Origin: Neurospora crassa OR74A
Lineage: Eukaryota; Ascomycota; Sordariomycetes; Sordariales; Sordariaceae
Length of the DNA stretch: 64,000 nt
Direction of reading: 5' to 3'
NCBI RefSeq assembly: GCF_000182925.2
Contig: NC_026507.1
Coordinates: 1,488,001-1,552,000, forward strand
Below the pieces are notes generated by a model, which did no database searches, was not told where the DNA came from, and saw nothing but the letters and a program-made list of their open reading frames with translations. This document shows, in pieces, positions 10,269-21,292 of this stretch (positions are counted from its first letter, which is position 1; each line of letters begins with the position of its first letter). Both the position numbers and the translations under genes were made by a program.

Positions 10269-13205
10269 ATGGACAGCGAGAAGCGTGATCGACTTCACCA
10301 GGAGATATGTCGGGTTGTCGAATCCATCCGAGACGAAGACCTATTCATCCTCGCCCGCATAGCTCTCTGCTGGCTCTGCGTCTCCGCACGCCCCATCCAG
10401 TCCCAAGAACTCTGGCTTGCCCTCCTGATACAGCAAACACACTCAACCAGAGGCAGCGATCAGCTTGATGTATTCATCAACAAGGGCGTGTCTTTCGACG
10501 AGGAGACCGCCACTGCTTCCCTCACTGGCCTGCTCAGAGGCTTGGTATCCTTTCACCCGGACACTCGCAACCCGGGCCGCAACAATGTCACCCTGAGCGA
10601 CCCCGAACTGGCTACGGTCATGTTTGAGCTAAGAAGTTCAGACCTACCTGCACCGGTGCAGCGACTGGGCTTCAATGTCCAGCAGGCAAACATGATTGTT
10701 ACTGGGCAATGCGCCGTCATCATCAGCAGGACCGTTCTCCGGTTGGGCCATGTGTACGACCAAAATGCCCCCACATCCTCGCTGGTGCTCTACGCTTGGA
10801 CACACTGGAACCGACACTGGAGTGTGGCCAGGTGGAACCTGTCTGATCCTGACGAAGGTGCCGTGGCTGAGATGATGATGATTGGTGTCATGACCGATAC
10901 CTTGGTCTTCCTACTGGTGCTCAACGACTTCTTGACAGGCCCAATTTCCATACCCGCAACTGAAGAGGACCGGGTCCGGTGTACGGGACTTGTCAAACAG
11001 GCTCAGGACGCGTTGGAGAGGCCCATTTATCTGCTATCCGTCTTGGCAACAGGAAGCTCTTCCACTTGGTGTATCCGCTTGCATCAAGCCCGGCAGGGAT
11101 TTGAACGGCGCCCCAACGAATACGTGCCGATGAAGTTGAGAACTCCCCCGAGTACACTCACCAAGGTCCAAACAGTATGGATCGACCATGTCCCTAAGAA
11201 ACTGCGTCAGTTCTACGACGATGCCAATGGTTTGACAGCGACACTCATCTACATCTTCGCCGACCTAGCTCGCGACCTGCGCTCGCTTGCAGTAATTATC
11301 GCTCAGAAGCCCATCTACGAGGAGCTCCTGAAGGAGTATGACAGTTGGCTCCCGCTCGACATTCTCTTGAATGTTGCCAACTTCATGGAAGGCATAGCCA
11401 GCTACCCCTTCATGTCAGAGTTACCCAACGGCAACACCCATAACCCCTTAATCATCAAGGAACCGAGCGACCCCGACTATGACACGGCCTTGTTGGTTCT
11501 TAGTCGACTGACAAAGGAGGGGTCCCGCGCCACCAAGCTCAAGGCCCAGAACTCATCGGTGGACTATCAATTGGCAACAAATGCAGCCCAATCACATACT
11601 CTCAACATCGCCCCTTATCGGCTACGTGCTGCTGCCTTCGTGGAGAAGGCCAAAAGTCTATGTCAACACTCAAATGCTCCAGCAACAACGTACACCATCA
11701 ACGATATACGCTTCCTCTCCCAACGTACCTCCTCCTCCTCCTTTGCCACTTTCCCCCAGCTCCAAGGAAGAGGAGGAGGAGCGGGATCTATGCTCACACG
11801 CTTCATACCCTCCCGCCTCTCTCGCCTCCTCCGCGGCGGACCTGCCACTACCACCTCCTCCCAGTCTCAACCCTCTTCTACCAACGCCAACACCGGCACC
11901 AATCCGGACACCACCACCACACCCACCGACAACAACAACAACAGCGGCCTCCCCACGTTCCTCGACAACTTTGCTGCCGGCGCCTTCACGGGCGGCGCCT
12001 ACGACCGCTGGCCACTTCTCAAAGCCGCTCTGCTCTCCTCCGGCTACGTCTCGGCCTTTGTATACCTCTTCATTGCCATCTTGGTGAACCACATTCGCAC
12101 CATTCTCTGCCCCTGGCTAGGTAACTGGATGTGGTACACACCCATGGAGGACCTCCGCCTGGCTTTGGGAGGGAATAATCCGGCCTTCTTTCTCGAGTAC
12201 GCGCTAGGATTCAGTTGGTGGTGGTACGCCTTTTCGTTTGTGCAGAAGCTGGTGTGGGATGTGGGCGGGGGGATGGCGATTGCCGCGCTGACTGTTGATG
12301 GAGTTCCCGATCCTTCTGACACTTCCCAAGCCATCGGAAACGGGGGGATGATGTCGACGCTCCATTTGTTATCTGACGATGTCGATGACGATGACGATGA
12401 CTCGGAAGAGAACAACAACAACAACAACAACAACAAAAAGATGAAAAGAAGAAACGAGGAGCAAAGAAAGTGGAGGACAAGAAAACTCGAGGCAGTCAAA
12501 GTCGGCTATTTCGTCTGGGCCCTCGCCACCCTCGAACACATGTTCGCTCGCTCCCTCAACACCGTCACCTTTCTCATTGCCTGGTACAAACTTGCCTTTC
12601 GGGGTGGCGACGCCGAGCACCTGGCCATGGTCTCGATAGCCATCAAGAACTGGACGCGCATGCCGCTGCATGTGTCGCAGGTGTATTGGTACACGATGAA
12701 TGCGCTGTGGCCGATTGTGCTGAGTGCGGTAGTGCTGGCGGTCGGGGGACAGCCGGGCATGTTGATTGTGCTTGGTACCATTGTGGGAGGGGTGGCGGCG
12801 GTGATCAGGTATAGGAGTACCGTGTTTATTGCGTTGGAGGTGAGTGGTGTTTTTGTCGTTATGGGGTTTTTGGCTGTTTCGGCGGTCTTGTTGGCGGTGG
12901 AGTTTGTGGAGGATCCGTTGGGACTGGAGGCGAGCACGGCGGTGGCGAGGAAGAGAGGCGTTAGGGCGAGAGCGGCGTTGAGCGAGAGGGCGAAGGGTAG
13001 GACGAAGATTCTGGCGAGGGAGGGGGCGCTTTCGCTTTGGGAGGACTCCCAGCAGGAACAACAGCGGGATGGCAACGAGAAGGTGCCTTCGGGTGAAGCA
13101 GAAGCTGAGCGAAGCAGTGTTGCCGTGGATAGTGAGAAGGGGTGCCATGAAAAAACTGAGAGTCGGTACCTAGGTGTAAGCAGAGAGGCAGGGGGCAATA
13201 TGTGA
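10269..13205 (+). CDS. Polytopic membrane protein with a STAND-like N-terminal helical region
   Basis: Single exon, 978 residues, ATG at 10269. Residues about 20-60 (ARIALCWLCVSARPIQSQEL) resemble the winged-helix segment that follows the NACHT domain in fungal NACHT-ankyrin proteins (typical pattern: WL..S.RPL..EEL). The following ~90 residues also fit that region in outline. No Walker A or B motif is present here or upstream. A Ser/Thr/Asn-rich linker at about 535-565 precedes about six hydrophobic segments at roughly 584-614, 640-662, 743-774, 802-848 (two) and 852-879. A D- and N-rich run interrupts the membrane part at about 703-722. The C-terminal ~95 residues are charged. Function unknown; the STAND relationship is an inference from one motif and should be treated as tentative. 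Confidence 0.75.
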   Translation: MDSEKRDRLHQEICRVVESIRDEDLFILARIALCWLCVSARPIQSQELWLALLIQQTHSTRGSDQLDVFINKGVSFDEETATASLTGLLRGLVSFHPDTRNPGRNNVTLSDPELATVMFELRSSDLPAPVQRLGFNVQQANMIVTGQCAVIISRTVLRLGHVYDQNAPTSSLVLYAWTHWNRHWSVARWNLSDPDEGAVAEMMMIGVMTDTLVFLLVLNDFLTGPISIPATEEDRVRCTGLVKQAQDALERPIYLLSVLATGSSSTWCIRLHQARQGFERRPNEYVPMKLRTPPSTLTKVQTVWIDHVPKKLRQFYDDANGLTATLIYIFADLARDLRSLAVIIAQKPIYEELLKEYDSWLPLDILLNVANFMEGIASYPFMSELPNGNTHNPLIIKEPSDPDYDTALLVLSRLTKEGSRATKLKAQNSSVDYQLATNAAQSHTLNIAPYRLRAAAFVEKAKSLCQHSNAPATTYTINDIRFLSQRTSSSSFATFPQLQGRGGGAGSMLTRFIPSRLSRLLRGGPATTTSSQSQPSSTNANTGTNPDTTTTPTDNNNNSGLPTFLDNFAAGAFTGGAYDRWPLLKAALLSSGYVSAFVYLFIAILVNHIRTILCPWLGNWMWYTPMEDLRLALGGNNPAFFLEYALGFSWWWYAFSFVQKLVWDVGGGMAIAALTVDGVPDPSDTSQAIGNGGMMSTLHLLSDDVDDDDDDSEENNNNNNNNKKMKRRNEEQRKWRTRKLEAVKVGYFVWALATLEHMFARSLNTVTFLIAWYKLAFRGGDAEHLAMVSIAIKNWTRMPLHVSQVYWYTMNALWPIVLSAVVLAVGGQPGMLIVLGTIVGGVAAVIRYRSTVFIALEVSGVFVVMGFLAVSAVLLAVEFVEDPLGLEASTAVARKRGVRARAALSERAKGRTKILAREGALSLWEDSQQEQQRDGNEKVPSGEAEAERSSVAVDSEKGCHEKTESRYLGVSREAGGNM

Positions 13206-13409
13206 GGCGTGAAACATCATGTAGTATAGCTATCATTGAGACATTACAGAATAAGGCACCTATACTTTTTTCCAACTCTTTTTTTTTTTCCTTAGCCGTC
13301 GCTAATATGAGAGGACGTGGAAGATCTTCTCAAATAGGTGCGCGCAGCTTGTCAACTATGTCCTCCCTCTTCCTAACTGACCATCAAAGACCCTCCCTCC
13401 TCCCTAGAC

Positions 13410-14342
13410 CTAAAGCGCCGCAACAGCAGCGACAAGCCCAGCCAACGCCGCAGCCGCGGCAAAGGTTTGCTTGGGAGCGCCCACGTTCCCCGAAACTGTA
13501 GTCGACGAGGCACCAGCGCTGCCACTCCCACTGGCACCAGTCACTCCCGCCCCCGCAGCAGTCGTTGTGGTCGTCGCCGCCGCCGCCCCCGTGCCGGTCG
13601 TCTTTGGCGGGTACGCGCTCGTCAAGGAACAATCCTGAGTATTCGCCGCGCACGCCAAGCTCACATAGACGCTCATATAATTATCATAGACACTCGTGCA
13701 CTCCTCATAGTCCTTATGCGGCATCATAAGACTGAACAATACATCCTCGTAAACCGGCTTGCACGCGTTTGCCAGGCTCGTAACTTCGGACTGATGGGCT
13801 GACAGATAACTGGCGCTCGCGGAACTGTAGGCCGAGTAGGTCGACGCCAAGCTCGCCGGCGGGGTTAAGGGGCTGGTGTATGTTCCGCAGACGGCCGCGT
13901 AGCCTTGATTAGCGGAGGAGGCCGTCCAGCTGTCTTCGTCCCCGACGATGGCGGTCTCCAACCAGTCTTCGAGCTTGCCAGACGGCTCGGGGGCGGAGGT
14001 CATGAGGGAGTTGAAGGCTAAGGCGCAGGAGGTGTAGAGAGGCTTGAGGGTGGGAGAGAGTTCGGTGGGGAAGTCGTCGTCTTCATGGTCGGATTCGACG
14101 TCGAAGTCGTCGACCGAGGGAACCTGGTCGTCGTCACGCTTCTTGAGCTTTTTTGCGTCGACATATTTGGGGCGCGGTTCCGCGCGGAAGGCACCGTGAT
14201 TCTGGGTAGACTGAATAGAAGGGGGCTGGGTGACTTCAGGTCCGACCGCTGCGATGGCGTGGTGAACGAGGGGAGCAGGAGCAGCAAGCGCGGATACGGT
14301 GGTGGTTACCGCCGCGAGGGTGGTGAAGGTTCGAAGATGCAT
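13410..14342 (-). CDS. Secreted Ser/Thr-rich protein with a GPI-anchor-type tail
   Basis: Single exon, 310 residues, ATG at 14342. A signal peptide is clear (MHLRTFTTLAAVTTTVSALA). A KKLKKRDDD stretch at about residue 67 could be a Kex2-type site. The core (about 100-235) has spaced cysteines and the motif TPPASLASTYSAYSSASASY. A Thr/Ala/Gly/Ser-rich linker follows, ending in a hydrophobic tail (TFAAAAALAGLVAAVAAL) typical of GPI-anchor addition. The core is related to the next gene on the same strand (15812-16562), so the two appear to be tandem paralogues. Likely cell-surface; molecular function unknown. Confidence 0.8.
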   Translation of the reverse strand: MHLRTFTTLAAVTTTVSALAAPAPLVHHAIAAVGPEVTQPPSIQSTQNHGAFRAEPRPKYVDAKKLKKRDDDQVPSVDDFDVESDHEDDDFPTELSPTLKPLYTSCALAFNSLMTSAPEPSGKLEDWLETAIVGDEDSWTASSANQGYAAVCGTYTSPLTPPASLASTYSAYSSASASYLSAHQSEVTSLANACKPVYEDVLFSLMMPHKDYEECTSVYDNYMSVYVSLACAANTQDCSLTSAYPPKTTGTGAAAATTTTTAAGAGVTGASGSGSAGASSTTVSGNVGAPKQTFAAAAALAGLVAAVAAL

Positions 14343-15811
14343 TTTTGGTGTTGGTGCAGTCTTTTCGGGTTAAGGGGTGGTGATGATGGTGTGTGTTGTG
14401 GAAAGAAACTGTTGACAGCGAGGGAAAACGAAACGACGGGGTTCATCAACCAGGTGTCTTTTTATTCTTCTCCCTTGGGGTCCGTCATGTCATTTCCGTC
14501 CACCATTGGGTCCAGTCTGCTTGGGATAAGTTGGTACCTAGGGGTACTTACTAGTAATTGGTGTGGTCAACCACATTCTCATGCTTGTCGTCCTCGCCCG
14601 AGATTGCGGTGTCACCTTTTGGGGGTCTTAGCCTGATGTACAAGCCCCGAAACCAAGCAAGGTTAACTCAATGGGGAATCCCAACCGTCAGCCGGCTGGT
14701 TTTAACTGGCCCGGGCCTCTCAGGGCAATCAACTTGGCGCGCCACAGGGGCACGCTCGTTGTTGTTAGTTTCCTCTTCCCTCGACATCGATGCTACCTGA
14801 TTCTCATTCCAGGCAGCAGGGAGACTTTCCCGTCCTGTCATTCGTCTCCAGTTGTCAGGTTCCCACCCGTCTCCCTGCTTTGCTTTCGTTTTAGCGGGAA
14901 ATCACAGCGAGAACAGGTTTCGTATCGCGGGTAGGTTGTGTTGGTGATGGAGGTACTGCCCTCAGCAATGGAGACATGTGATGTAAAGGAGAGGTGCCAG
15001 GTGCCCGACACTATTGAATGTTAGGTTCTACAGTGTACACTACCTACCTAGTCACGGTGGGGAGTGCCTAAGCTAAAGAAACCAGGGGCACCTGGCAGTC
15101 CGCCGAATAGCCGGCCGGGGAGAGGTGACCCCGGGGAACCCACCAAACTCCCAAGCAGCTGCCTGGCTTACCTACATACCCGAGATAGTTCCTTCCCTGA
15201 CAGCCCTAGGTTTCTTCCTTTTAGTAGGTAAGTATGTTAGGGATGGTCGCGATAGCCTCCTCTCCTGCTTCTTCAGTTCACCCGCTGTATCGAACATCAT
15301 GATCCGTCGTCCGTCAGGTGCCTCTAGGCTCGGGAGGTACTCGACGGTGCCTCTAGGCAGGTACTTCGGCCATGCAGGTACCTTACATGCATACAGTGGG
15401 GTACGCATTGCTCACTCGGTGCAAGTTGCAGGGGCACTGCACGCTAGAGGCACCGTACTGTACTTACAGCTACCGAAAAGTGGATACGGATGATCATTCA
15501 TTGTAAATATTCGTTCCCTTGATCGATATCGTTCCCAGCCCAATTCCAGTCACATCAACCTGGAATGTCTGCATTTGGTAGTAGCATAGAGGCAGGTATC
15601 TCGTGAATATCGTTACAGTGTTATTATGTTATGAAGGATCCCTCCATTATCATCATCCATTTATCCAACCCATCAAGAAATCAACTGTCCAACGGACGAT
15701 AGCGACTTTTCTGTTGGTCTCATTCATCCGTCCATTACCTAGTTTTATCGTATCATTCGTGTTTTCTTGTACCAAGGGTACCTATCATGTCGGGCTTCTT
15801 TGGCGATGCTC
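14343..15811. other. Intergenic, promoter of the GPI-protein gene
   Basis: About 1.5 kb without a supported gene. Short CCTAGGTA/GGTACC-like words recur at 14533-14548, 15045 and 15318-15400. They also occur in other intergenic parts of the window, and no function is evident. Confidence 0.5.
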
Positions 15812-16562
15812 TTAGAGCGCCAAGACACCAACGAGGCCGGCAAACGCAGCGACGGCGGCCAAGACGGGAGCTGGGAAGGATTCGGTATTAGCAACAAGTA
15901 CTTGTTTTACACTACATGGAGAACAAGGTCGGACAAGTTCACTCACCAGAGTTCAAACCAGCACCGCTTTTGCCCTGCAACCTGGCGACAATGGCCTTGC
16001 ACTCGGCAGTGTTCGTGGCAAAGGAGAGCTCGATCCAATCGCGGACCTTGGTAGGGCAGTTCCCGGCCACGCTGCTCGCGCCCTTAGCCGCCTCGGTCAG
16101 CCACGCCTCAGCCTCGGACTCGTACGACGAGAAGGCCGAGGTCAAGGACGCAGGGACGGTGGGCGTCGTCATATCCGACGTCTCGCAAGCTTTCCCGGCG
16201 TCGTTGAGGCCCAGCGTCGTAGTGGACTCCTCCGGAACGGCGGTAAGGATCCAAGACGCCAGATCCGTGTCCGAGGGATAAGGGGCGGCGTTCTGAATCG
16301 ACCTCAGCACCGAGCTGATGCTGTACACGCAGCTGGTGAATTGGCTGCCCGAACCGGAAATTTCCACTGAAACCTCATAGGCCCGCTTGTCAACAGCCTC
16401 TGCCTGCTGACCATGCGCCCGGATGGCACCCTGAACAGCCGAACCCTTAAAGATAGGTGCCGGGGTGATCAGAGCGCCGGGAGCCTCAGCTCGGGGCTGG
16501 GGAACAGCAGAAGCTGAAGCGGTGGCGGCCGCAAGGGCAACGAGAAGAGTGTTGGAACGCAT
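15812..16562 (-). CDS. Secreted protein with GPI-anchor-type tail, paralogue of its neighbour (two exons)
   Basis: Exons 15947-16562 and 15812-15870 on the minus strand give 224 residues. The 76-nt intron has a GTGAGT donor, a GCTAATAC branch region and a CCCAG acceptor. Reading through without splicing ends at once after the donor. Splicing adds APVLAAVAAFAGLVGVLAL, a hydrophobic GPI-type tail. The signal peptide is MRSNTLLVALAAATASASAV. Four cysteines lie in the core (CVYS, ACET, NCPT, ECKA). The motif TVPASLTSAFSSYESEAEAW lines up with TPPASLASTYSAYSSASASY of the gene at 13410-14342. Probably a cell-surface protein; I know no function. Confidence 0.8.
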
Positions 16563-19500
16563 CGTGATGAGCGGCTTGGTTGTTGGTTGGGTTGTGGGGT
16601 TGAGGAGTTGGGGTGGGTGAGGTGACCAAGGTGCTGCTGAATGTTATACTCGATAGACTACCTACTTTGGCTGCTTGGGCGGCAGCCCCTTTCTTATATG
16701 AACAAACATGACCCTTCACTTCTTTGAGCTGAACCCGTTTCCGGTCACCATCCCGAGGCTGTGGTGAATTATTGCCTGGTGCATTAAACAGTGTAGTACC
16801 CCGCGCTAGACCCGTGGCTGATAGTTAAATTCAAGGTCCCTTTTTGGACATGAACTGATAAATGTGTTGGTACATACTTGGCATAAGGCTTTCCGCGCTA
16901 GATGGTGGACTGTGAATGGAGGCGCATTGAGTGCCAAGGCATCCAAGGCCCATAGAGCCGAGCCGGATACAGCCCTTGCTCCATCTTGTGTCACCCGCCA
17001 AAGCCACTATCCTAGGCAACAGACTGCCCAACAGAGCGCAGTGCCCGCCACTGCATCTCATGCCGTCTTCCGGAGGTCGTTTCGCACACGGTGACGGCCA
17101 GCCGTTGCATCTTCTGCAGGGACCTAGACTACTCCCAAAGAGGTCACCGAGAGGGCGGCGTGGGCAAAAGAGATAAGCCTTGTTTCTATCGCCGGTGACT
17201 TGACTCGGGTTCCGGAACAACTGAAGAAGCGGGACTTTGGTCGGATTCGGGTCTGGTGTAGATATGCTAGTGCTCTATACCGATTATCGAACGGTTCAAT
17301 GCAAGTGCGGGCGAGAAGATCGAACGGAAAGAAAGTTCTGGTGCGCAGGGACCGTACTTACAGTTAGAACTCATTGTAATTACTGTACCTAACTAGATGG
17401 GCGATAGCCTCACATCAGGTAAACCTTTGGCAAGACCAACTTGTCCATGTGCCATTGGAAATGCGGTCACCGCTTCGACTCTAACCAATTGATTCTTAGT
17501 GGTGTATAATTGGAAAGGGTTGAATAAAGGATAAGATTACATCATCCAGCGTCGATATTGTTTGTCCCGGCGTCAGCGGCGTCTTCATCTCCCTCCACAG
17601 TCTCCCACAGTACTGTGCAGAGCGACATGTTGCTTCGAGTCAAGCCTGTAATATAGACTAGATCATGCCTTTCCCCCCAGGCCAAGACCGTCCAGATGCT
17701 CTCTGGAAGGAGCCACGAATTCTGCAAATCCGCAAATCTGGGGTTCCTGAAGCCACAACAACCAGTCTTCGGTTGGGGATTTTGCGGCACAGCCCAAGGG
17801 TGTGCATAGTCGGGCAATGATCGACGCCAACACAAGGGCCCTTTGAAGGTCTGACTGTCCGGATGAACTTTACACTTCCTGGCTCCGTCCACCGGTACGT
17901 CGAACACGTGTAGTCAGGCTCGAGTCAGGGTAGATTAGTTCCTTTCCTATAAAGGGTGTGCACACCTCCTATCCTTGGCGTCGATATGGGTTCCCCGGCT
18001 TCACGCGAAAGAATTCAGCTTCAGGAACTGCCAGGCCTGGCGTTGACACTAGTGAGACGATAATCTGACAGAGTACCTAGTCATCACAAGAAAAGATGAA
18101 GTCCTTATACAGCAGATATAAGAATCTGTCAACATGTTATATCGACAATCGCTGCTTTGCGAGCTCCCGAGTTCAATATACTCACCTGGCTATTGCTATA
18201 CTGACTCGTCACAGTCAATCTCCCTCTACATACTCTTGATATGGAGGTGAATCCAAATCGCTCTATTCGCTCGGGTGCCCGATGTCCTTCGAAACTTGAT
18301 TGGTGAATGCTAGAACTGGGGAAAGTGTGGTCGCTCAAGTCGTGCATTTCGAAACTTGAGAGCAGCGGGGGTGGAAGACACCCGCTCCATGAGCTCTCGG
18401 CTTTCATCCCAAATTTCCTCAAAAGTAGCCTTGATGGCTATGGCGAGTTGGTTGGTAGGTTCATCAGTGCTGCTTTTTCGACCACGGCGGAATTTCGGAG
18501 TACGGTTGAGCGGCGCGAAGACGACATTGGAACCACTGATTACCCTCTATCCTGAAATGATATGAATAGTGAATCCACTAATACGAGCAACCAGGTGTAT
18601 GCAACGTAGGTACCTTCTCCCAGCCGTTGTGACCACACGCTTCATCTTTACATATCTTTTCAAGACTTGGTCAGCGTAGAGAAAACGAACCGGCGAAGTA
18701 AAGGGGGTCCTGTGTGACCTTACCACTTCTACTTCGATACAACTTCGCTCTCCGAGGCACTCGGAAATTCGTTGAGCGTTTCTGAATATTCTCATTACAT
18801 TCCTCTGTCGAAGTCACAATCGCAGCACTTACCCAACACGTGGTGTATATACCAGTCGACTGCCTCGCCAGGTGATAGCTTTTCCAGTGCCGTATTCGAA
18901 CAAGCATATAGGAAGGTCCGCAGATCGTATACTGATGGTAGAGACGTTATGAAGATGTTCCGGTTGAATATCAGGAGATTTGAGCAGGTTCCCTCAGGCT
19001 GTAAGTGGTCCATCATTGACATTCTTGAGGGTATTAGGCAATTTAGCGTGGATATCGCTCAGCTCCAGGCCTGAAGACATGGCCGCAATCCCGAGGATAG
19101 GCGATGAAAGATGGTGATCATCTGGTCTTAACAAGACGACGCGCATCCCTTTTTACAAGCGCGAGGCGGCTGTTATATCTCGAAATTCGAAAGCAGACCA
19201 GGCATTCCGAAGAGGGTCATAAAAAAGCCAGGCGGCCAGCAAAAGCTCAGTTGTACCTCATCCTGGCCATCGGCCCTGTTGTTGCACTTGGGGTATTCGG
19301 GCCCCTTGGGGTCGTCTTCGATGTTTGTTTACACCGAAAAGTTCACGGCGTGCGTTGTGTTGGGACATCGCTACCTCTAGGTACGTCCGTGCGCTGGAAG
19401 CTGGGCCCCTGAGCAGAGTTCTCTGCTGATTATGCAGACAAATATCCGATCATTGAAGCCACTTTTCATCCGTCTGGTCGCGGGCCACCTATCAGGTTTG

Positions 19501-19976
19501 TATGATAGGAAAGAAGAGTTGAAGAGCCTGAGTGTACCTAGAGGTAGGGTGACTTGAAGAATGAAGTGAGACAAACGGTCAAGTTGACTTCCCCATGTTG
19601 GCGGGGGCACCCCCCCTCAATCCACCGAGCAAGCCCCATAGGGCGGTCCAGCCTCACCCAACAGAACTGCCCCACCTTCCCCACGAACTCAACCATCCCG
19701 TCTCACATGCGCCACACTGCCCCACGCAGCAGTCGTCATCAGCGGATATGTAGGCAGCACTCCACAGCGCTTTAGGCGGTCGGTCATCAGCAGCCGCCGG
19801 GCTGTCGCGATCGCCAATCTTCCCCCGCAACAACAACGAAACATCAACACCAATACTCAAGCACCGAACACGTTCACCTCCACCGTCTCAACACCGGGTA
19901 ACCTCCAAATTCAAATTCAAGAACAGCCCTACAAAATCCAAAGAACAACTTGACCCCTACAAAATAACCCGCCAAA
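16563..19976. other. Gene-poor 3.4-kb region, possible gene remnant
   Basis: No gene is supported. The best open stretch is on the minus strand at 17542-17907 (about 120 codons, no ATG near its 5' end, Trp- and Cys-containing). It could be an exon or relic of a lost gene. A plus-strand stretch near 18772-19074 also lacks an ATG start. The last ~200 bp are C-rich promoter/leader sequence of vps60. No RNA gene was seen. Confidence 0.45.
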
Positions 19977-20633
19977 ATGAACCGCCTCTTCGGCACCTCC
20001 TCCAAACCCACCGCTCCCAAACCGACCCTCACAACCGCCATCTCCTCGCTCGACACGCGCCTCTCCTCCATCGACGTCAAGCTCGCCTCCCTCACCGCCG
20101 AGCTGTCGGGCTACCAATCCAAGCTATCCAAGATGCGCGACGGGCCCGGCAAGTCGGCGCTCAAGCAAAAGGCGCTCAAAGTGCTGCGACAACGCAAGCA
20201 GTACGAGGCGCAGCGCGACCAGATCCAGTCGCAGGTGTGGAACATGGAGCAAGCACAAACGATGCAGGACAACCTCAAGAACACCATGGTGACGATTGAC
20301 GCGCTCAAGACGACCAACAAGCAGCTGAAAAAGGAGTATGGCAAGGTGGACATTGACAAGATTGAGCGGTTGCAGGACGAGATGGCGGATCTGTTGGATG
20401 TCGGAAATGAGATCCAGGAGTCCTTGGCGAGGAGCTATGAGGTGCCCGAGGATGTGGATGAGGACGAGCTGGATGCCGAGCTGGAGGCGTTGGGGCAGGA
20501 GGTGGAGTTGGAGAGGGAAATGTATGGTGGGATGGAGGCGGGAGCGGTGCCGAGTTTTATGCAGGATGAGGTGCCCGAGTTTGTGGATGAGGAGCCCAAG
20601 GTGGGAGGAAAGGTTAAGGAGGTTGCTGGTTAG
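19977..20633 (+). CDS. vps60: Vps60/CHMP5-type ESCRT-III subunit
   Basis: Single exon, 218 residues, ATG at 19977. The start MNRLFGT is characteristic of Vps60/CHMP5. The fold is the ESCRT-III type: a basic helical N-terminal half with KxKALKVLRQRKQYEAQRDQ, then a strongly acidic C-terminal half (VPEDVDEDELDAELEALGQE), ending with SFMQDEVPEFVDEEP. The length is normal for the family. In yeast, Vps60 acts late in multivesicular-body sorting, recruits Vta1 and so stimulates the Vps4 ATPase at endosomal membranes. It is convergent with the F-box gene downstream (660 bp between stop codons). Confidence 0.92.
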   Translation: MNRLFGTSSKPTAPKPTLTTAISSLDTRLSSIDVKLASLTAELSGYQSKLSKMRDGPGKSALKQKALKVLRQRKQYEAQRDQIQSQVWNMEQAQTMQDNLKNTMVTIDALKTTNKQLKKEYGKVDIDKIERLQDEMADLLDVGNEIQESLARSYEVPEDVDEDELDAELEALGQEVELEREMYGGMEAGAVPSFMQDEVPEFVDEEPKVGGKVKEVAG

Positions 20634-21292
20634 GAGGAGGGGAGGCTGGTGATGATAAGGGACATACGATGGGAAGGGCTGGGTTAGACCGCTTTTGGGG
20701 ACCTAGTTTTGAGAGTTCGACAAGTTGCTTTGGGATTGGAGTTACGGCTTAATGATTTCAGGTTGAAGCTGAGGGAGGGTATGCATTTGCAGATGGTTCG
20801 GTTGAACCATATCGTTGTTATACCAATCGGAAAGGCGGCATTACAGACAAGCGGTGTTTTCTTTCCATTGCCTTTATCCGAAGGTTGTATCTCCGAGTTG
20901 TAGAATAGTCGCCATTTTCTCGTTGCGAAACCAGGCATACAGAACATCACAGAGACGAGCGTGGAAAGAGACAGGGAACGATACATCCATTGAGCGCATA
21001 CTCTGCCATGGTCTAGGGTCAAGTAAAATCCATGATAGAACAGCCAACGGACAACTACCGTCCAGTTTGTAAACAATACTTGATAACAATGATGCGCATT
21101 CGCAAAATTAGGTAACAAGATTCCTTGCCATGATCTGGGGATCTGGCACTAACCATCCAACGCCTGTGCTCCCTCCATACAATCAATCTGTACTACCAAA
21201 CTGGACCAAATCTGACAATGATGTCCCGTTCTAAACAGCTGAGTACTACCACAAACATCAAAAATAACTTGGCCCCCCAAAACATATTCACA
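20634..21292. other. Convergent intergenic region
   Basis: 3' flanks of vps60 and the F-box/WD40 gene. No open frame with coding character, RNA gene or repeat was seen. Confidence 0.6.

Noticed and set aside
12369-13148. 259-codon minus-strand frame inside the 978-residue gene
   Set aside because: Antisense to hydrophobic TM-coding sequence; Arg/His/Gln-rich composition and no recognisable domain.
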